NCBI RefSeq assembly: GCF_001653235.2
Contig: NC_035792.1
Location: 1,674,001-1,738,000 of the forward strand
DNA: 64,000 nt
Direction of reading: 5' to 3'
Source of the DNA: Pochonia chlamydosporia 170
Taxonomy: Eukaryota > Ascomycota > Sordariomycetes > Hypocreales > Clavicipitaceae
Positions within the stretch are counted from its first letter, which is position 1. Each line of letters opens with the position of its first letter. The position numbers and the translations under genes were made by a program. The notes below the pieces were generated by a model. The model was not told where the DNA came from. It searched no databases and saw nothing but the letters and a program-made list of their open reading frames with translations. This document shows, piece by piece, positions 1 to 11,717 of this stretch.

Positions 1-231
1 GTGAGAAACGCCCCGGCGATTCCGCGTCAAGACACTCACTGCGCAATAACGTATGAGCCTGCCGCCTTTGAGACGCAGCCAACTCCAGTTATCGCTTCCA
101 AACGTGATTTCAAGATTATCGACAATGGCATTTATAAGCAGCCGCGCAACACAACCTCGCCCTGCCCACACTTAACCCCCAACACGCCTAACTCCGTCAG
201 GTAAACAATCGACTATGCCAAGCCTTCCAAG

Positions 232-1738
232 ATGACATCTCTCCATACGCATGGCCAACCGTCTGGTACTTTCAATACCCTGCAGTTCATTGTGTCGGAC
301 AACATCCACAAAGAGGATCTATCTACACGGAAATTAATCAGGAGCCATGTCATGAGAGGCAAGAGGGCTGCCAAGAGTCCAACCAAGATAAACACACGGT
401 CTGCTACCCCTGGGCCGAAAAGCAGTATCAAATCACCGTACATCAAACTCGGCGATGTAGTTGATTTGTACATTCCCGTCCCTGGCCGAGTTGGTTCGGA
501 CTTTTCCCTTGGCGCCGCCGGAGTCGAGTCCCACGTACTCTTCAACATAACAAAAAGTTGGCAACCCTTCACCTCATAAGATGAAGCTCTAACAATGATA
601 GTATCGACTGTCGCAATGAGAGTGATATTCCCCCTCCTCACAGCTATAGGATTCCAGTTCGACACACGAGAGTGGCTGCATCGCGTAACTGTCGACCCTG
701 CCGCTCTACACATATCAGCATATGCTATTGAAACCTTCAAAAGTAGAGTCTTGCGTCGCGAACAGGAACTTCAAGATCCTTCACCGATGGTCCATTTTCA
801 AAAGGGAATTGAACTTCTACAAGAGCGATTGCAAGGGGACGACAATGCCTCAAAGATCTCGGATGGAACGATCGCCACAGTGGTGAAGTTAGCTGGTGCT
901 GCGCACTTCGATGGCGATTACGAGACTGCAAGGAAGCACATGCAAGGTTTGCGGAGGATGGTCGACTTGAGGGGTGGTATGGATGCTTTTAAGGGGGACT
1001 GGATTCTTGTCGAGCTGACCAGGTATGTACCTCGTCGTTTATTCGTGCCATGCTGATTGTGATAGGTGTGATCTGGGGATTGCGTTGCTGAATGGTGTTG
1101 ATGCGCTGTTCTATTGTCGTCCGGATGAAGTAGCTCCTGAATATCCTCCCATGCTGCTAGCCGCTGCTGGTAGCAAAACGATATATGGAGGTCAGCTCTG
1201 CACCGACATGGACTTGGCAACCGCATGGCAGGCTATGAGATCGTTCTGCTTGCAAGTCAATATCGGCACGCAGACCCAGAGATTCGTGCATCCAGATATC
1301 ATATATGACACAATGACGGCTGTTATGTATCGGCTGCTTCATATGGCATTCCCGCCTGGCTCGTTGAATGAGGTCGTTCGACAAGGGCTCTTGGCGTTCT
1401 CGTATCATATCTTTTTGCAGTGGCAGGATATAAGACCTCCGTACGAGCCTTTCCGACAGGATTACAAGAATTGCATTCGCACATTTCGTCCTGGCGATGA
1501 AGAGTCGTCACGGCTTATGCTCTGGCTCATACTGGTTGGAGCAATTTCTGTGTTTGACGTGTCTGATGAAGCGTGGCTGAGGGATCTGCTGAGGGAGTAT
1601 GTCCATCGCTGTGGTGTAAGTACGTGGACACAGATGGTGGGAATATTGAAATCGTTCATGTGGATTCCGTTATTAGACGATCGAGTAGGGAAGAGCGTAT
1701 ATGGGTCACTCTCCTTGAGGGCTAAGAGAATAAAATGA
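232..1738 (+). CDS. Fungal-specific transcription factor-like protein (tachykinin-family / PF11951-type), three exons
   Basis: I join three exons: 232-556, 602-1022 and 1066-1738. The introns are 557-601 (weak donor GTTGGC) and 1023-1065 (donor GTATGT, only 43 nt). Phases agree and give 472 residues. Exon 1 carries the motif RKLIRSHVMRGKRAAK, typical of the N-terminus of fungal proteins annotated as tachykinin family, which have the fungal transcription factor domain without an obvious zinc cluster. The later exons continue in the same style, with HFDGDYETARKHMQGLRRMV and CDLGIALLNG across the second junction. No Zn2Cys6 motif is visible. Such proteins are presumed nuclear regulators, but target and function are unknown. 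Family assignment is from recalled sequence style. The first intron is less certain than the second, because its donor is not the usual GTANGT. Confidence 0.75.
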
Positions 1739-1938
1739 ATCCAATGCGTGAATATGAGACGAGCGTCAACTCGACTGAACACTAAATGAGAGGTACGCGA
1801 TGTCACATCTAATTGGGAGCAGTATTCGCCAATCATGTCGTATAAGCGTAACACTATTTCTAAATACTCGCTACCAGAAACAATAGATATATACCATTCG
1901 TCCAAAACCTGATTTACCGCCTCTAAAGTACGTCTAAA

Positions 1939-2823
1939 TTACATCATAGCAGCAACTCCGGCAACCAACGCCCCAGCATGCCAAATATTAAAGCTACCAG
2001 TAGCAGCAGCAGCAGCACCCTTACTAGTAGACGTCGAAGCAGGAGCATCAGAAGCAGCAGCAGTAGTAATCAACGTCGTTGTAGCAGTGGTGGTGAAAAC
2101 CTGTCCATTGCTAGTCCAGGTAGAAGTGTAAGGCTTCGTGGTATAAGCCCATGTTGTCTGAGCAGGAGCAGGAGCACCGACAACGGTCGTCGCAGCAGTG
2201 GTTGTGTAAGTCTGACCGTTGCTGGTCCACGTAGATGTGTATGTCTTTGTGGTGGCAGAAGTACCAGTAGCAGTGGAATTGGTTTGAGAGCCGCCGTTGC
2301 TCAAGACGCCGCCGACAGGGCCGCTAGGAGGATTGGTGGTGTTGGAGGCTTTTATTGCGAGCTGGGAGAAGGCTTCGAAGGTGTTTCCAGTCTTGGGGGC
2401 GTTGATGGCGCCAATCATGCCTGGCGTAGTTAGCTTTGATGTGTTATGTACTGATGGCTGGGTTATGGGAGACGTACCTTTCTGGCAGTGAGCGGCCTGG
2501 CCGCAGTAGAACCAGATTGGCTTGGTGTCCTTGACTGCAATGGTGAAGGTTGTTTTGGAGGGAGAATCGGCGGTGGGCACGAAGCCGGAGAAGAATCCCC
2601 CTTCAAGGGGATGGCATGGATCCTTGAAGGAGGACTGGGTGACGGTATGGTTCTTGGGGAAGTAGTGGAATTCGACTTTGTCACCGACAGCGGCCTCGAA
2701 GTTGTTGGGATCGTAGATGAGCTTTCCGTCCGCACCGATATTTACTTTAATAGTCTTTCCTCCTTGGGCGGCGATGGGGGAGGCAGCCAGGGCGAGGCCA
2801 ACGATGGGTGAAGAGAATCGCAT
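1939..2823 (-). CDS. Secreted GPI-anchored cupredoxin-domain (serine/threonine-rich) protein
   Basis: A signal peptide (MRFSSPIVGLALAASPIAAQ) leads into a plastocyanin-like domain at about residues 21-135. The candidate type-1 copper ligands are His in YFPKNHTV, then Cys and His in WFYCGQAAHC, and Met after the splice. The tail is Ser/Thr-rich and contains two copies of a TSTWTSNGQ unit. It ends in a hydrophobic stretch suited to GPI attachment. An intron at 2421-2477 (donor GTACGT, acceptor CCAG) joins CQKG to MIGAINAP, a conserved transition in this family, giving 275 residues. The intron is 57 nt with no in-frame stop, so unspliced mRNA would encode 294 residues. Extracellular serine-rich cupredoxins of this type are common in ascomycetes. 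The role, perhaps copper binding at the cell wall, is unproven. Confidence 0.88.
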   Translation of the reverse strand: MRFSSPIVGLALAASPIAAQGGKTIKVNIGADGKLIYDPNNFEAAVGDKVEFHYFPKNHTVTQSSFKDPCHPLEGGFFSGFVPTADSPSKTTFTIAVKDTKPIWFYCGQAAHCQKGTSPITQPSVHNTSKLTTPGMIGAINAPKTGNTFEAFSQLAIKASNTTNPPSGPVGGVLSNGGSQTNSTATGTSATTKTYTSTWTSNGQTYTTTAATTVVGAPAPAQTTWAYTTKPYTSTWTSNGQVFTTTATTTLITTAAASDAPASTSTSKGAAAAATGSFNIWHAGALVAGVAAMM

Positions 2824-5262
2824 GGTGGTATTGGGTGTGAGGAGTGGTGAGAATGATGTGGAGATGATAAAGATGAGTTTATTTGTAACTGAATGAGGAG
2901 TACGTAGATGAGATGGGATTCCTTTTCTTTATATACATTTACTTCTGACTCTAGCTGTGAGCTTTTCCATGGCGGATGACACGGCCGACTAATTCGCGTT
3001 TGGATACCATGCCACCCCGTCAGCCACTTCAAACAAATACAGACCAGGCTTGCAAGCCAGCAAGGAACCAATATGCCTATTTTGCAAATATTCCGGAATA
3101 CGGCGTCTCCTGGCGTCGTTAGATGTGGATGCCAATCCGGCCTCCTGCCGAGTCAGCAAACAAGTGCTTATTCGGCTCAGCCACCGGTTGTCAAGATGCC
3201 GACATTTGTTAGCGTCTTTTGCCCTGGCCGCCTCAATAAGACTGCAATTAATTCATGGGCCTGTTTGTAAAGGTGTTGCCCGGAGCGAACCAAGTCCACA
3301 CAACCATCGGTGGCCAAGGCAGCCTTGATGGATCCCAACACAATGCAAAACAAAACAAGAGATACCCGAGGCTAGCCCTCCACTTCAAGGGAAACAGGTA
3401 ACCAATGATACATACAGTAAAGGAACTTTGCTGTCATTGCTGAAAAGGGCGGCCTTGTTGGCGGGCTTTGCTGTTTTTTGAGGTGGCGCTGCGCCTCTCG
3501 GCATGGAACGCTGCCGCGCCATGAGATGGATACCAGGAGTTGGTGCATGAAGGCGCCAAATTAAGCGCGGAGAACGAGTATTGTTCTGGAAAATGACGCC
3601 TTTTATTTTTGCAAGTTGTATTTTTGGAGTGTTGATGGCCTGATGTTTGGCCGTGGCCGCGGCCGTGGTCTTGGATACACAATGTGGTGAGCTGGCCGGC
3701 GAGATGACGGTGAGAATGGCTTCAACAAGTTCCTGGGAATTGTGCTTATGATTCTTGCTATACCAAAACCAGCAATCATGAGCTAGACCGGCGTTGACCC
3801 CTTTCACATAAACGCGTTCATCAAGGATATCTTGATTGGAGGACTGTAAGACGATGCTCAAGGGTGACAGGCACCGATGAGATTAACCAAGCTCCAGACT
3901 AGTCAAGCCGGTCAGCATCGCAATTCATCCACATGGACTGGTTGTCTAGACCTGACTAGCCTTTTCTGCTATAGGGCTGAGGCACAAGCTTTCAGCCATC
4001 AGATGTTGAATATCCACCAGTCCCCGTTGGGCCACAAGTTTCAGACCTAGTGTGTTTGTAATTGCGGCTATTTTTAAACTGCTTAACAATTGCGGTGGGC
4101 CTTTTTCCTATTGTCAAGACTAAACTGGATTCAATCTTCAATGATCCTCGGCTCGAGTACTGGCGCTTAATGAGAATTAGTTGACGTTGGTAGCCTGGAA
4201 TATATAGGCTGTATGTTGGGCATCATGAGTAGAGTAGAGGGATAGTCTATAGCTACGATTGCGAGCATTTTGTTCATTTGGTAGCACCACTGCAACTCCT
4301 TTGCGTGCCTAGCTATGCTACGATTACATGCTAGATGACGGGTACGTCGCCGATCTGAGGTCCCCTGGCATTTAGCTTGCATCTTGCATTAGTCCGTGAG
4401 ATCCTGTCAGATTGTAAGAGACGTCCGCCTTCTTGGAACTTGACTCTCGTGGTTGGTGGGAGACTCCCACACAAGTATATACCGGATGTTTCCCCAGGAT
4501 TGATGCAGGGCTAACAGGGCTGAACATGTTCGCCTTCGGTTGGTCCTCTCTTTGCCCAGCGGTATTGTTGATCATGACTCTGAATGGTTAGCGATTCGAT
4601 ATATGGGATAAGACTGATGGACTTCACTTGAGAGCACCCAAATTGATCAGATGGTCGCGTTGGAGTGTGAACGACGAACCTTCCTGATGGCGACAGTGGG
4701 AAAGAGGAAAGCACCTTGAAGGCTTGGATGCGAGTCTGTCCCTGTCTCATTACTCTCTATTCACATGACAGAGAACGATGCATTCGACAGCATAAGTTGG
4801 GCAACAATGATACTTGTAAGTCCAGCTGTGGTGCCTCGGTATGGGGAACCCTGTTATTGGAATCTCGCTTCCTATTCCCGAGTCAGGAGTCAGGACCTAT
4901 AATTCACCGAATCTAAAGCCAAACTTAACGCAGGTGCAAGACATATTATAGAGGTTTCTATAATACAATCTAGCAATCGTAGACTATAAACCATCGTTTT
5001 TAAAGGGCCCCCTCCCCGAGGACTTGTAATACCGTCTTTCATGGGACTGTCATCCTCTCAGGCATGTAAATTGCCCAACTTAAACACCCACACCGCAAAA
5101 TTGTTTTGTTCGTCTTCCACCATGAGCCCAGGAAGATCCAAGGCCATATAGAAGTATACGGCTACAGCTAATATCTTCCCAAATCACAATGCTGAAATCT
5201 TACTCCGGTTCAGGCTAGCCCATACCCTGATACGAAACAATATCTGGCGCAGTACTTATGAG
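2824..5262. other. Gene-free stretch, about 2.4 kb
   Basis: The first 100-150 bases are the likely promoter of the reverse-strand cupredoxin gene. A 158-codon open frame on the reverse strand at 3385-3861 starts at TTG, has no recognisable domain and is not called. I see no tRNA, coding-like frame or tandem repeat elsewhere in the stretch. Confidence 0.5.
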
Positions 5263-6217
5263 TTAAGAAAGTCGACTGATCAAAGTGCCAATGACAGCTC
5301 TGGCAAAGTCACCATGCTCTTCCAGGATGTGCTGGAATTGTTTATCTTTCCACAGCGTTTCCACTTTGCAAGCAGTGTACATGACGACGAGCTTTTTCAG
5401 TCTTTCCGGCACGAGCTCTTCATAGCAGTAGTGAATTAGGGCAATGACATCGACCAATGATTCAGTTTGTAGAACAAATTGGCACATGGCCTGATGTAGC
5501 TTGTTGTAAGATATCTCCATTAGCTGAGAGATTCCATAGCAGTCGGCAAGGACGTAAACGCGTGCGTGACAGAGCAAGTGGTGGCCAGGGGACTCAGTGA
5601 GCAGTTCCTTCTCAAGACCAACATTTCTGGACCGAAGATTGATGAACACAGCCCACAAGTGGTCTCCCTTGGATGGGAATGGTTTTGGCTTCGGCTCCGC
5701 CATTGGCTCCGGCTCATCATACAGGGCCGACCGACATTTCTTGCACCTCTTCTTGTTGTTCTTAGACGCCCTTACATACTCTTCAACAGGCTGATCATAT
5801 TCCTTCGCTTCAGTAGGAATCTCCGTTGCGACGTTGTCGGCGAAAGCAAATGCTGTTGAATCTCCTTGGCTTGTTGTAGCATCATCCTCTTCGTGGTCCG
5901 CACAGGCGTCTTGTTCTTTTGGAACGTGGTAATCACCGGCGTAGCTATACTGCCAGAAGCACAAAAATGCTTCCTCGTCAACGCTCTCCCACTTCACGAC
6001 CCCCTCATTGCCTTCTTCAAAGGGCCCATTGACGAGCGTGTTGAGGTACGGAGATTGTGCGGCAACAAGGGCAGAGTGAATGGTGAACTCGTGGCCATGA
6101 GGGCCAACCAAGAACCTGAAAGGTTTGGAATCCGCTACTCTATAATCTTGGTTAGCTGTGGGTAAGAACAGAGTGTCATGGCCGTCAACATGGGAGGGTA
6201 TCATACGTTGGGTCCAT
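5263..6217 (-). CDS. BTB/POZ domain protein
   Basis: The N-terminal part is a BTB/POZ fold: DSKPFRFLVGPHGHEFTIH, ALVAAQSPYLNTLVNGPF, then WESVDEEAFLCFWQYSYAGDY, at about residues 5-75. These domains mediate dimerisation and often recruit cullin-3. The middle is acidic and low in complexity, with a small KRCKKCRSA cluster. The C-terminal half is helical and typical of fungal BTB proteins (HARVYVLADCYGISQLMEIS). I place the start at ATG 6217: an 11-nt first exon (MDP plus two bases), an intron 6140-6206 (donor GTATGA, acceptor ATAG), then the main exon, giving 295 residues. The alternative is an unspliced in-frame ATG at 6204. The function is unknown; fungi carry many such genes. Confidence 0.8.
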
Positions 6218-6401
6218 GGCTAGTGATTTTCCTGCCGGAGGCCACAAAAAGGAGGCGAGTGCGTCTTGTGTAGTGCAGATGGGAGAAATTACTAGTGCTA
6301 AGAGCAAAAAAGTTGAGTTTAAACCAGAATGCTAAACCAGTGAATATGAAGCCGTTTGCTGTTGTGAATGAGATGTGAATGTGGTTGCCACAGGGGAGAT
6401 G

Positions 6402-6544
6402 GTTACACAACAGGATCACGAGGTCAGAATTAGAGCCTGAGGGACAGGGCCCCAAGGCAGGTATGATAGTAAATTGGGCTCCAGAATGTCAATCAAAATG
6501 TATGACACCACGGACCTTTATACCATAAGAGATTATATCTGAAT
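6402..6544 (+). repeat. Dispersed repeat, copy A (partner at 38611-38734)
   Basis: Two blocks are shared with 38611-38734 in the same orientation. The first is GTTACACAACA followed by ATCACGAGGTCAGAAT and AGAGCCT. The second is GGACCTTT, ATACCA and AAGAGATTATATCTGAAT. The stretch between the blocks is diverged and somewhat longer here. Terminal repeats and a coding capacity were not found, so the element class is unknown. It lies about 190 bp upstream of the reverse-strand BTB gene start. Confidence 0.65.
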
Positions 6545-7082
6545 AGAGTCATTGCACTCCAAGCCCCCAAAAAAGTCCTAACGGCTCACCCGATACCCGC
6601 CGTCAAGGTTCACCACGTGCAACCCGTTTGCATTTAGCAGGCAATTGGATTCCAAGGACAAACGTTGACGAGCTCAGATAACCCATCAATCGCAATGCAA
6701 AGACTTGTTATGCGTTCCGTTTGTAGATAGCCGTGCCCGTCGGCGCACGCTCGTCCCGAATGTGTCTGGGAATAACCTCACGTACAGCTTAGGCAAGGGT
6801 CTGTACACAAGTCTGCACAAATTTGTTTAACCATCTCCATATTGTATGACCTGAATGGCCTCAATGTACAATGTCGAGGCTGGAGCAGACAGGATGCTAG
6901 CGGGTGTTCAAGACAACTTCTAGCAACCTTACCCAGGCTGTTAAACTGTGTCGGTGTAGTCAAACTAAACATTGAAAGGCAGCTGTGTTAACCCTACACA
7001 CAAGGCTGTAGCTTTCTTCTGCATCATGTAGGATATTTCTCTAGATTTTTCATCAGTTGCATACAATGAAATGGACCACTCT

Positions 7083-8175
7083 TCACGTATGTTGCCTCAT
7101 TGCATGGTAGAGCAGGCTCATTACTTCTGCCTTTTCCTGACTTTGGCGGTAAGACAACCTAGCGGATAGATTCTTTGACAAGTCGCATCCGTTGTTCACG
7201 AGGAAGTGGACAGTATTGAGGAATGTGCGGTGGCCCATTGCCGTCGTGGTTCCGGCTTCCAGCAACAGTTCGGCGGCTAAAATGGCGTATATATGGCCAT
7301 TAAAGTCGGCATATAAGTCTGCCATGAAAGTATACACATAGAATGGCCGACTACTTCCATACCAGAAGGTCTGAGTTGCGCGCCTCGACCCAAAAAGTAC
7401 TCGATTCCAGCTCTGGGGTCCGGCATGTCTGCCGGTGACAGCCAGGGGAGGAAAAGAAGGTAAACGTGCAACGGCATAACTTTGAGAACTTTGCGATGGA
7501 GCTTCGACATAAACCCTTATCCCTTTGACCTGTATATATCCTTAATACTGTACTTTATCACGGCGGGTGTTGCTTGGTTGATATCCGCACCAAGGCGCAA
7601 ACACAAGTCTAGAAGGCTACTAGAACTAGTTAATTGGCAAACATCTTGGCTGCAGCATAAATGGGTATAGTTGCTGACGAATGGATTTGGCATGTAGTCC
7701 TCTCAAAGTCATTTCCACGCATCGTTTTCATCGGCCGCCTACGCAGCGCCGGCACGACGTATCCATCAATGCAGGCTCCAGCTCTCAAGACTAGTCTGAC
7801 AACAGAGTCTAGGTACGTTGATTCCAAGGCAGGTACCAAGAAACTCTTCTTCTCGCCCAAAATTTCCCTAAACCAAGGCGGAATGCCTCCTTGACTGCCT
7901 CGACCCGGCGTATGCTCCAACATGCTGTCGTTGTGTATCGAGAGTGTGGCTTTGGCTTGGATCTCGGGGAGCTTGAGAAAGCTTGGGATGAGTAAAATCG
8001 AGAGCGTTCGGCAATGACTCTTACCAATTGCCTTTGCTGCGGTCTCGCCATACGTGAGAGTGAGGAAGCAAGTTATTGACGATGGAAAAAGTGAGAGACA
8101 TGACGCAAGACAGACCAGGAAGTCGAAATATGCAATATGAGTAATTCTAAACTTTTCTTTGACAGAACATGGCAA
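7083..8175 (-). pseudogene. Decayed ankyrin-repeat protein gene
   Basis: Reading the reverse strand downward, several frames carry ankyrin-style helices but none is continuous. Near 7770 there is STYLDSVVRLVLRAGACID, near 7590 in another frame LLDLCLRLGADINQ, near 7400 GIEYFLGRGAQL, and near 7280 GHIYAILAAELLLEAG. The order and spacing fit one gene broken by at least two frameshifts and several stops. Ankyrin proteins are abundant and variable in filamentous fungi, often in heterokaryon-incompatibility or innate-immunity-like receptors. No such effector domain is visible here. A multi-intron functional gene cannot be fully excluded, but I could not find splice sites that restore one frame. 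Confidence 0.5.
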
Positions 8176-8817
8176 TCTTAAATTTTTGACCTCGTCATTT
8201 ACTACAATTGGTCAGTTTCCGTCCATTTTCGGCAAATGTTGAACATACTGGGCCATTTGAACTGAGCAAGGAGAGCAAGTAGGTTGATGGGTCTGACAGG
8301 CGCTCACGTCTTTGTTCTACGCATGTTCGGCCGTCATCTGCATATGTTTTACATCTAAATAACATTCAGGCAAGAGGTTGTTGAGGGTATTTGAGCGCCT
8401 TACAGATACTATTTATTCTAGACTTGAAATCATGATTTAGGATATCAATCTCAACCGTGTAATTCCGCTTCGTGGCCAGCAGCTTTACCCATAACTACTT
8501 CATACAGGCGATAAACTTCAGATCAGTCATGAGTAGCCAGATAATCTTCTAACGCAGCCACAGCCCTGGGGAAAGACACAGTCGTCAATGTCTTCTCATG
8601 TACCAAAAATGCATCATAGGCGTTGATGAACGGCCTAAAGTCGCTGCTGACGGCAAGCAAGATGTTCTTGTTAGTCATTTACTAGGTCATACGTCTGAGG
8701 TTGCAGGCTTGGAACATGAAACGAGTTAGGAGGTTATACATGATCTGGAGTCAGCGACTGAGACGCTGGTTGCTCAAGCGCGTGGTGATATCTGACAATG
8801 AACAGGGCCATCGCGTA
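8176..8817. other. Gene-free stretch between ankyrin relic and MITE copy 1
   Basis: I find no recognisable coding frame, RNA gene or repeat here. A 72-codon frame starting at 8701 runs straight into the MITE and is not called. Confidence 0.45.
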
Positions 8818-8938
8818 CAGTCTGTGGTCAAAGGTATTTTGGGCATATCCAAGTACACACTAACACAGCTCAATATGCCTCAGCACACAACGCGATATGC
8901 GATACCTTTCATTGGTTAAATACTTTTGACCCCCATTG
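8818..8938 (+). mobile_element. Tc1/mariner-like MITE, copy 1 (most complete)
   Basis: The 121 bp element begins CAGTCTGTGGTCAAAGG and ends with the inverse of CAATGGGGGTCAAAAG. The ends form imperfect inverted repeats of about 21 bp (17 matches with one gap by eye). TA lies directly outside both ends (8816-8817 and 8939-8940), as expected for Tc1/mariner-type insertion. No transposase is encoded. The internal sequence is shared with copies at 36182, 38165 and 53448. It must have been mobilised in trans by an element not in this window. Confidence 0.75.
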
Positions 8939-11717
8939 TAACTTCTATGGGCCATCCAAAGTCTCAGAATGGAATGGGAGAAAGGGCTGATATTCCAGGC
9001 GTTTAATCCTGTGATTCTGAATGCTGCTAGGTGGCAGATGACGGATGTACCTGCTGCAAATTGCGATGGGGATGCCCATGGGGATGTCAGTTTCTTGGTA
9101 AAGAATTTGTCTGCTGTTAATGGTGCAGATGGAGGAGAGCTGTTGTCGCGTAAGATGATCGATTTGCTATTAAGGGACAGGCTGCTGGTATGGATCTTGT
9201 TTTGGGTGTTTCGATGCGACGGATTAAAGCAAGCAAATATTAGCAGCTCCCGGTTTTCGAGACTAGTTGAGATTTAATAGAGCTTGCTTGGGGGTAAAGG
9301 GTATACGTGTATTGACGAAGGATGAACCCCTATCGTAATAATGTGGTGAAATTCCCCGTACCGGGATATCATCTATCGCCATGGTGTTGCCTGTACATCC
9401 GCACCTGAGCATTGAAGTAGCAAAAACTCCTCCCCAGGATGGCACCCAAATAGCAGTACTCTATGCCGCAAACTGTAGTGTTCAATCCATGAGTAGAGTG
9501 GGGTGGTGGGCAAACACGGCACAACGATGCGGCAAGATGCACAAAGCAGATCCCCGATTATGCAGCCGCCTGGCATTTGTGCCGCGCATTGCCCGTTGTC
9601 ACCGTCTCACCAGCCCCAGGTCCATCAAGCTATGCAGTCCGACAAAAGTAGGTTGAAACTAAGGGACGGTTCGAAATCTGGCAAAGCCTATTCGCGGGAC
9701 GGCAAGCTCCTAGACCCATTGCAGAAACCAATCTTACACCGGCGTCGTCGCCTCATGCGCCGTTGCAACACGGGCGGATGAGTGAACTGGAACGACTGCC
9801 TGGAGGGCAAATGCTGACTAGTAATAGCTGAGATGGACCAGACGCCACAAATGAAAGGCTGCAAGGAAAGGGAATGCATCACGGGCAGGCAAGGCTCGCC
9901 CTGTTGAGTGTCACATGCGCTGTTCTAAAGTTGCTTGAGTGGCTGTCGTTCAGCCCTTTGCAGATGTTCAGCGCCGATCTAACATGACTAGTTTCAGCAC
10001 GCTGCCAATTTTGGCGTTTCCCGACTTCGTCGAAAAGAGTTGAAGGTTGCGACCATCTGAATGCTGGACGAGGGGTAAAAACGGCTGAGGCTGGATGTGA
10101 ACGTCGGGGAACGTAAATGTGTCCAGTGATGCTGGGAGCGCTTGTCAATAGTTTTTGGCCATCAACGAACAAATGACGATTCAGTCATTGTTGATTGTAA
10201 TATCTTGTGGAACTGCCGCTCCTTTTAAAAATCGTGGCTTCTCCGCAAAAACGCCCCATCCTTGTGCTTGACTTGGGATCCATGCCGGGATGACGGAGCA
10301 TCGTGCAATGTGTACAAATGGCCGGTCAGCCAAGGAAGGGGATGCCTGTCTTGTCACGAGCAGCGGGCTTTGGCCATTGAATTCCGTTTCCCAACATTGA
10401 AGACATGGACCAGTTCTTGCGGGTCGGATGCGAGAAATGCTTGCCGAGACCTGCAGGCATCGAACCTTTGGAGCAGTGAGGGAGTTGATTCAACTTGGAC
10501 GCGGGGGGTCATGCAATGAGAAGCATCGACATTTTGCTGCGCATGCATTCAATCAAAAGAGCATTCGACATGCATTCGGTGCGGCATGGGTGTGTCGAGC
10601 ACAAGTCAAGTTGGGATGGTCGAGTGGAGGAGAGACGGAGCAGATTGGACTCAACATTGAACGAGGCGGGAACACCAGTTGAATTTGATTGCATGTGAAG
10701 AAATCGAATTGGCCGGGTGGCCCCTTCCTTGTGATTTACATGCACACCTGCCCAGACCAGACATGGACACACCAGACATTATTGCCGGCTGCGGCTCTCT
10801 GTTCGTTGGTGACACGGCATGGGAAGGAACGATGAAGATGCTGCTGCAAAAAAAAGCACGAATAAAAGTCGTCCTCGGCTTGAATCTGTCGATGTGCCGC
10901 CGCATTTTGCCGTCTGTGTGTGTCCTCGTGTCCAAGTTTGGCACAATAACTACCGCACATCTTTAATGCCGGGCGCCTCACCTCACAACTCTCACGATGC
11001 CACTTCCATAATCCACGTCAAGTCAAGTCAAGTACTCTGTACCTTTTGAGGCGTTCCCCCACCACTACCAACCAGCCATAATACCACCCCAACGCATGTC
11101 GCCCCATAAAGAAACATTGGAGTCAACGGTCCACCTCCCATCGTGACCAGTTCTCCATTTCGCCTTGCCACAGCTTGAACCAGCTTTACTCTTAAATTCC
11201 TCCTGTGCCTCTCCTTCGTTCCCTGGCCAATCTTCCAGCACCCCTCGTTATTTCTGGCTTCCCTATTTTGTTGCATTTCTCCAGCCCTGAAAGCATACTA
11301 GCGACAGTAATATTCCCTTACGTCCTCACGTCAAACTGCCCTGGTGTCATCAAGTCGAAATCACTCTTGTCAAGGGCAGTGGAACAGGAATACGACACAT
11401 TAGCTCGGCATACCTTCTTTTTCAGCCTAGCATTGTTTCATTTTGTCCATCTTCCACCAATTTGATCGAGAATCGCCTTGAACACGCGCCGAGGTAGATA
11501 CTGCGCTGACCCGCATATTACCATTCAGAGTCTTGAATGCGACAACCCGAGCAACCTCTAAAACGACACTTTGGCCTTGCAACCACTGGCACCGCCCTCA
11601 GCAGTACATTCCACTGTCGTGTATAAGGCGTCTGTCTCTTTGTTTTGGCATTTGATAAAGCGACTTAAAAAACGTTGGACGACGCTCTGCTGGAGGTTCT
11701 TGCATCACCTGTCAACT
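8939..11717. other. Gene-free stretch, about 2.8 kb, upstream of the INSIG-like gene
   Basis: No frame here has a recognisable domain. Frames of 60-100 codons occur on both strands but overlap each other and look random. The last 700 bases are pyrimidine-rich with many CACC and TCTT runs, and probably hold the promoter and a long 5' leader of the gene starting at 11718. The short direct repeat TCAAG x3 at about 11020-11035 is unremarkable. Confidence 0.45.

Noticed and set aside
1..204. 67-codon frame at the window start
   Set aside because: It begins at GTG on the window edge and has no recognisable feature. It is probably the 5' flank of the gene at 232.
3385..3861. 158-codon reverse-strand open frame
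   Set aside because: It starts at TTG, has no signal or domain, and is surrounded by short random frames. No splice context makes it better.
11571..11717. N-terminal extension of the INSIG-like protein
   Set aside because: The upstream frame is open only from a TTG and has no ATG. The MSDDGPQLVRP start at 11718 fits the family.
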